Both the position numbers and the translations under genes were made by a program. The notes below the pieces were generated by a model, which did not search any database, was not told the DNA's origin, and saw nothing but the letters and a program-made list of their open reading frames with translations. From Lactobacillus delbrueckii (lineage in GTDB: Bacteria; Bacillota; Bacilli; Lactobacillales; Lactobacillaceae), in the NCBI GenBank assembly GCA_004556255.1, contig SFHY01000046.1, forward strand, positions 1 to 8,800: a stretch of 8,800 nucleotides of DNA, in the 5' to 3' direction. Below are positions 6,532-8,800 of this stretch, in pieces (the first letter of the stretch is position 1; each line of letters begins with the position of its first letter).

Positions 6532-7446
6532 ATGAAGAACAATATTGTAGTCGGGGCTTTGATTGCCTCCCTGCTGGCTTTTGTCGTGTACACCAGCACC
6601 AACAAGGATGCTGAAATGCGGAAGGTCACGGTGGTGCAGGTAAAGAAGTCCGGCAAGGTCAAAAAGACGGTTTCTTCCACTGACAAGGAACCGAATGTCA
6701 ATTCCATTGAATATGACAACCAGGTCAAGAGCAGCAAAGGCAGTGACAAGCAACTGGTCAAGGCAATTAAGAAGGCTATGGGCCAGGACGTCAGCTACCA
6801 GGTGGCGGCTTATGATTTGAATAAGAGCAGCCATTTCGCGGAAGTAGCCAACACCAAGAGCGGCCAGGATTCCCAGAAGATTTTTTACCTCTACCTTTTG
6901 ATCGCCCTTTACGCCCACGAAAAGTCTGGCAAGATCGGGGCCAGCACGACCATCAAGGTTACCAAGGCTGACAAGGCCGGGACGAGCCAGGCGATCGCGG
7001 TCGGGATCAGCTACGGGCCAAGCTACTTGCGCGAGCAGATGCTGAAGGGCAACAAGACCGCGGCTAACGCGCTTTTGCGGGCGATCGGGACTAAGCGGGT
7101 CAACAAGATCCTTAAGCAGCTGGGGGCCAGCCAGACCAAAGTGACGGGGACCTTCTCTAAATCCGTAGTCGGCAAGACGACAGCCAGTGACCTGGCCAAG
7201 ATCATGGTTTCCATCTACCAGGGCAAGCTGGTCGGCAGCTACAACCAACAGGTCTTGACCGCTATGACAGGGAAGACCAAGCTGGCCAGCAAGGCCAAGG
7301 GGACCATCTACCAATATGCTGATAGTAATTTAGAGGTCGCCTTGATCAGCAATAACGGCCATAATTACGTGGTCAGCGCCTGGTCCAGCAAGACTGATGA
7401 CTTTGCTTCCTTGGGGCAAGCTGTCAAGCAAGTCATGGAAAAGTAA
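6532..7446 (+). CDS. Membrane-anchored beta-lactamase-fold protein with degenerate active site
   Basis: A 304-residue protein with an N-terminal membrane anchor (about 4-21, no lipobox or clear cleavage site), a Lys/Ser-rich linker (about 30-73) and an extracellular class A beta-lactamase-like domain (about 75-304). Recognisable family stretches are QKIFYLYLLIALY (helix 2), NKTAANALLRAIG (equivalent to SDNTAxNLL), TTASDLAKIM and KGTIYQYAD. All three catalytic motifs look lost: the SxxK site reads DSQK (113-116, Asp for Ser), the SDN site GNK (173-175) and the KTG site AKG (255-257). No omega-loop ExxLN is seen. It is thus unlikely to hydrolyse beta-lactams or peptidoglycan; a binding or structural role at the cell wall is inferred. 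AAGGAG (6521-6526) precedes the ATG by 5 bases. It follows corA by 31 bp and ends at a strong terminator. Confidence 0.82.
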   Translation: MKNNIVVGALIASLLAFVVYTSTNKDAEMRKVTVVQVKKSGKVKKTVSSTDKEPNVNSIEYDNQVKSSKGSDKQLVKAIKKAMGQDVSYQVAAYDLNKSSHFAEVANTKSGQDSQKIFYLYLLIALYAHEKSGKIGASTTIKVTKADKAGTSQAIAVGISYGPSYLREQMLKGNKTAANALLRAIGTKRVNKILKQLGASQTKVTGTFSKSVVGKTTASDLAKIMVSIYQGKLVGSYNQQVLTAMTGKTKLASKAKGTIYQYADSNLEVALISNNGHNYVVSAWSSKTDDFASLGQAVKQVMEK

Positions 7447-7475
7447 AGACGGAATAAACTGAACAAAAGAAATGA

Positions 7476-7510
7476 AAAACGACTCTACAGCCAGACAGTA
7501 GAGTCGTTTT
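7476..7510. terminator. Bidirectional rho-independent terminator
   Basis: A perfect 13-bp stem, AAAACGACTCTAC (7476-7488) with GTAGAGTCGTTTT (7498-7510), closes a 9-base loop. The A-run and T-run ends give a U-tract in both directions. It ends the corA/beta-lactamase-fold unit on the plus strand and the small membrane protein gene on the minus strand. The last seven or so codons and the stop of that minus gene are encoded within the hairpin. Confidence 0.9.
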
Positions 7511-7730
7511 GTGTTTTCTTGCGTTTACGTGGTTTATAAGTTTTCTTAGCCAGCCACATATACCAGGCGAATTGGAATTCCCCGATCATAATGCAGATAG
7601 CCAGCAACAGGAAGGTTACTACGAAAGGATTGATGCTGCTGCCGTCAGCGTAATGAAAATTGAACATGAAAACATTTAGATAAATCAGTAAACTGAACCA
7701 GTAAAAGTTTGCGAACCACCAGATTTTCAT
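7485..7730 (-). CDS. Small two-helix membrane protein, function unknown
   Basis: An 81-residue protein with two strongly hydrophobic segments (about 3-25, aromatic-rich IWWFANFYWFSLLIYLNVF, and about 35-60) and a very basic tail (KKTYKPRKRKK, about 62-72). Positive residues at the C-terminus suggest that both ends lie in the cytoplasm. I do not recognise a family. In favour of a real gene: a well-formed promoter (TTGAAA-17-TATCAT) in the spacer, AGGAGA at 7743-7748 upstream of the ATG (12-base spacing, somewhat long), and its own terminator. The C-terminal residues (about NDSTVWL) are encoded inside the terminator hairpin and are probably unimportant. It is divergent from the TetR regulator. 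Confidence 0.65.
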   Translation of the reverse strand: MKIWWFANFYWFSLLIYLNVFMFNFHYADGSSINPFVVTFLLLAICIMIGEFQFAWYMWLAKKTYKPRKRKKTQNDSTVWL

Positions 7731-7759
7731 TTTTAGTTTTCATCTCCTATCCGAATATA

Positions 7760-7773
7760 TGATAGCGCTTTTA
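7760..7773 (-). promoter_or_regulatory. Second cre-like site, one mismatch
   Basis: TAAAAGCGCTATCA on the minus strand matches TGNAANCGNWNNCW except for A instead of G at position two. It abuts the first cre-like site 13 bases away and overlaps the -10 box, giving a direct repeat of the AAAGCG core (7766-7771 and 7779-7784). Confidence 0.35.
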
Positions 7774-7787
7774 GGAACCGCTTTCAA
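7773..7787 (-). promoter_or_regulatory. cre-like site (CcpA operator candidate), full consensus match
   Basis: TTGAAAGCGGTTCCT on the minus strand fits the catabolite-responsive element consensus WTGNAANCGNWNNCW at every position. It overlaps the -35 box and upstream spacer of the small membrane protein promoter, a position where CcpA binding would repress. Confidence 0.5.
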
Positions 7788-7807
7788 CAAAAAAGAGAAT
7801 TAATTTA

Positions 7808-7821
7808 CAATCTGTAGATTG
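7808..7821. promoter_or_regulatory. Palindrome CAATCTGTAGATTG, candidate TetR operator
   Basis: Perfect 6-base arms CAATCT/AGATTG flank a 2-base centre and overlap the -35 box of the tetR promoter. A related element, GCTACAGTTG (7849-7858), lies between the -10 box and the start codon. It shares CTACAG and TTG with the complement of the palindrome. TetR-family regulators usually repress their own operon through such sites, so autoregulation is inferred. Confidence 0.5.
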
Positions 7822-7847
7822 AAATCTTCAGTCAGTAGTTATATAAT
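7819..7847 (+). promoter_or_regulatory. Promoter of the tetR-MMPL unit
   Basis: TTGAAA (7819-7824), exactly 17 bases, then a perfect TATAAT (7842-7847). This is the best promoter in the window. The start codon follows about 30 bases downstream. Confidence 0.85.
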
Positions 7848-7877
7848 TGCTACAGTTGAAAGGAAATGGTAGAAAGT

Positions 7878-8459
7878 ATGACTCAAAAAAGAACTTTGGA
7901 CTTGGACAAGGTCCTGGCCAAAGCCACGGAAATGATTGAAAGCCGGGGCTTAAGCGAGACGACCATGCCAAATCTTGCCAAGGCTCTGGGCGTTCGCAGC
8001 CAGTCGCTCTATCATTACGTGAAGAACCGTTCGCAACTTCTGTCGCTAGTCGCGGCCAGCCGGATCCGCCTGCTCTACCAGGACCTGCTCAAGCAGCTGG
8101 TCGGTTTGTCAGGCCACGAAGCATTGTTTAAGTTTGCTGACGTGGTCCGCGACCGGCTTCTGGAAGACCAGGCCCTAGCGACTCTCCTTTACCACATGGA
8201 TGAATTTTCTGATGATTCAGAAGTGGTTAAAGAGGTGGTCAAGATCCTGGACTTGGGGGACCAGCTGCAAGTGGACACTGAGCACGTGGTTTCCCAGCAC
8301 GCCTTGGTTGGCGCGGTCCTGGGCTATGTCTTTCTAGACAGATTCGCTAAGGACCAGGGAGGCCAGGAATACTCGGAAAGCCCGCAAGAAGCAGAGGAGA
8401 ACTATCACGAAATGGTCTGGCGGCTGGTTTCGCCCAGCGTCCAGCAGTCAAATGCCTAG
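7878..8459 (+). CDS. TetR/AcrR-family transcriptional regulator
   Basis: A 193-residue all-helical repressor. The N-terminal DNA-binding domain (about 7-55) contains the helix-turn-helix TTMPNLAKALGVRSQSLYHYVKNR (28-51), with the typical LYHYVKNRSQLL end of the TetR signature. The C-terminal half (about 60-180) is a helical ligand-binding domain that I cannot assign to a known inducer. Its HALVGAVLGYVFLDRF resembles the dimer helices of drug-sensing members. The frame also has an ATG at 7866 (four more residues, MVES), but the AAAGG at 7859-7863 is only two bases from it. The ATG at 7878 is 14 bases away, long but workable, so I prefer it. It is followed after 43 bp by the MMPL exporter gene and probably represses both genes through the palindromes at its promoter. 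Confidence 0.92.
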   Translation: MTQKRTLDLDKVLAKATEMIESRGLSETTMPNLAKALGVRSQSLYHYVKNRSQLLSLVAASRIRLLYQDLLKQLVGLSGHEALFKFADVVRDRLLEDQALATLLYHMDEFSDDSEVVKEVVKILDLGDQLQVDTEHVVSQHALVGAVLGYVFLDRFAKDQGGQEYSESPQEAEENYHEMVWRLVSPSVQQSNA

Positions 8460-8502
8460 CTTAGTAGACTGATTGTAAAAGATAAAGAAAGGAAAAAGGA
8501 CG

Positions 8503-8800
8503 TTGAAGAAGTTACTGAAGAACCACCTCGGCGCTTTGATCGCCTGGGTGCTCATTCTGGTGATTTCTTTGGTTGCCTTGCCAAACGTTGACTCACTGAC
8601 GAGAGCGCACAGCGAAATCTCCCTGCCAAGCAACGTGGAAAGCGAAGCAGCCAAGCTAATCAAGAACGAATGGGGCAGTAAGAAAAAGAATACTTACGAA
8701 GTCGCGGTTGTTTTCAACAAGAAATCCGGTAAGCTGACCGATACCGACCAGGGCAATATCGAAGCCTCGATCGACCGCTTGACTAGCAACCAGAAGAAAT
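8503..8800 (+). CDS. MMPL/RND-family exporter, N-terminal part (runs off the right edge)
   Basis: The frame opens with TTG at 8503 and stays open for 99 codons to the window end. AAAGGA (8488-8493) lies nine bases upstream, an ideal spacing; no ATG start is available. The N-terminus KKLLKNHLGALIAWVLILVI is a short basic stretch followed by a membrane helix (about 8-28). DSLTRAHSEISLPSNVESEAA (30-50) and AAKLIKNEWG then open the first extracytoplasmic loop. This is the typical start of MMPL (RND superfamily) proteins of Gram-positive bacteria, which export lipids, drugs or peptides using the proton gradient. The full protein should have about 11-12 membrane helices and 700 or more residues (family knowledge). 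Position directly behind a TetR gene supports a regulated efflux function. Confidence 0.82.
   Translation, partial: MKKLLKNHLGALIAWVLILVISLVALPNVDSLTRAHSEISLPSNVESEAAKLIKNEWGSKKKNTYEVAVVFNKKSGKLTDTDQGNIEASIDRLTSNQKK

Larger units (their letters stand above)
7759..7787 (-). promoter_or_regulatory. Promoter of the small membrane protein gene
   Basis: On the minus strand TTGAAA (7787-7782), a 17-base spacer and TATCAT (7764-7759) form a good sigma-A promoter. It lies about 28 bases upstream of the start codon. Its -35, spacer and -10 are covered by the two cre-like sites described separately. Confidence 0.7.

Noticed and set aside
6529..7314. A 261-codon open frame on the minus strand opposite the beta-lactamase-fold gene
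   Set aside because: It is a mirror of a GC-rich-third-position gene on the other strand. It has no ribosome binding site and no recognisable domain, and the plus-strand frame has clear family motifs, an anchor and a ribosome binding site.
7866..7877. ATG at 7866 as the start of the TetR gene
   Set aside because: The only ribosome binding site is two bases from it, too close. The ATG at 7878 also fits the usual TetR N-terminal length. Not fully excluded.

Overview
The window is almost certainly chromosomal DNA of Lactobacillus delbrueckii (probably subsp. bulgaricus or lactis). The gene at 4619-5506 (minus strand) encodes a 295-residue proline iminopeptidase that I recognise, from memory, as near-identical to the characterised PepIP of that species. 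The GC-rich third codon positions, the strong AAGGAG-type ribosome binding sites and the peptidase-rich content also fit this milk-adapted, amino-acid-auxotrophic lactic acid bacterium. The coding part is compact and uniform in base composition. Only the first ~200 bases are AT-rich and look different.

Layout. 1-203 is AT-rich, with two strong hairpins and possibly the last codons of a gene outside the window. 204-1034 (-) is an aldo/keto reductase. It diverges from a two-gene unit at 1161-3425 (+): a membrane-anchored DNA/RNA non-specific nuclease and a C69 dipeptidase, 15 bp apart. 3500-4622 (+) holds an alpha/beta-hydrolase-like protein and a PaiA-type GNAT acetyltransferase. This unit runs head-on into pepI (5506-4619, -); the two stop codons overlap and a shared bidirectional terminator lies inside both coding ends. 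pepI diverges from a CorA-type Mg2+ transporter (5583-6500, +), which is followed by a membrane-anchored beta-lactamase-fold protein (6532-7446, +). A perfect 13-bp bidirectional hairpin separates this unit from a small two-helix membrane protein (7730-7485, -). That gene diverges from a TetR-type regulator (7878-8459, +) followed by an MMPL/RND exporter that starts with TTG at 8503 and runs off the right edge.

How the parts work together. Nuclease, dipeptidase and PepI are consistent with scavenging of nucleotides and peptides. CorA supplies divalent cation. TetR plus MMPL is a typical self-regulated export unit, and palindromes overlap its promoter. The divergent small membrane protein has a good promoter covered by two cre-like sites, suggesting CcpA control.

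The most unusual points are two apparent pseudo-enzymes. The beta-lactamase-fold protein lacks all three catalytic motifs (SxxK, SDN, KTG). The alpha/beta-hydrolase lacks both the nucleophile serine and the oxyanion His-Gly. I see no mobile element that can be identified with confidence, and no CRISPR array, tRNA or rRNA. I do not see a wholly new multi-gene system; the novelty candidates are the two degenerate-fold proteins and the TetR/cre-controlled divergent locus at the right end.
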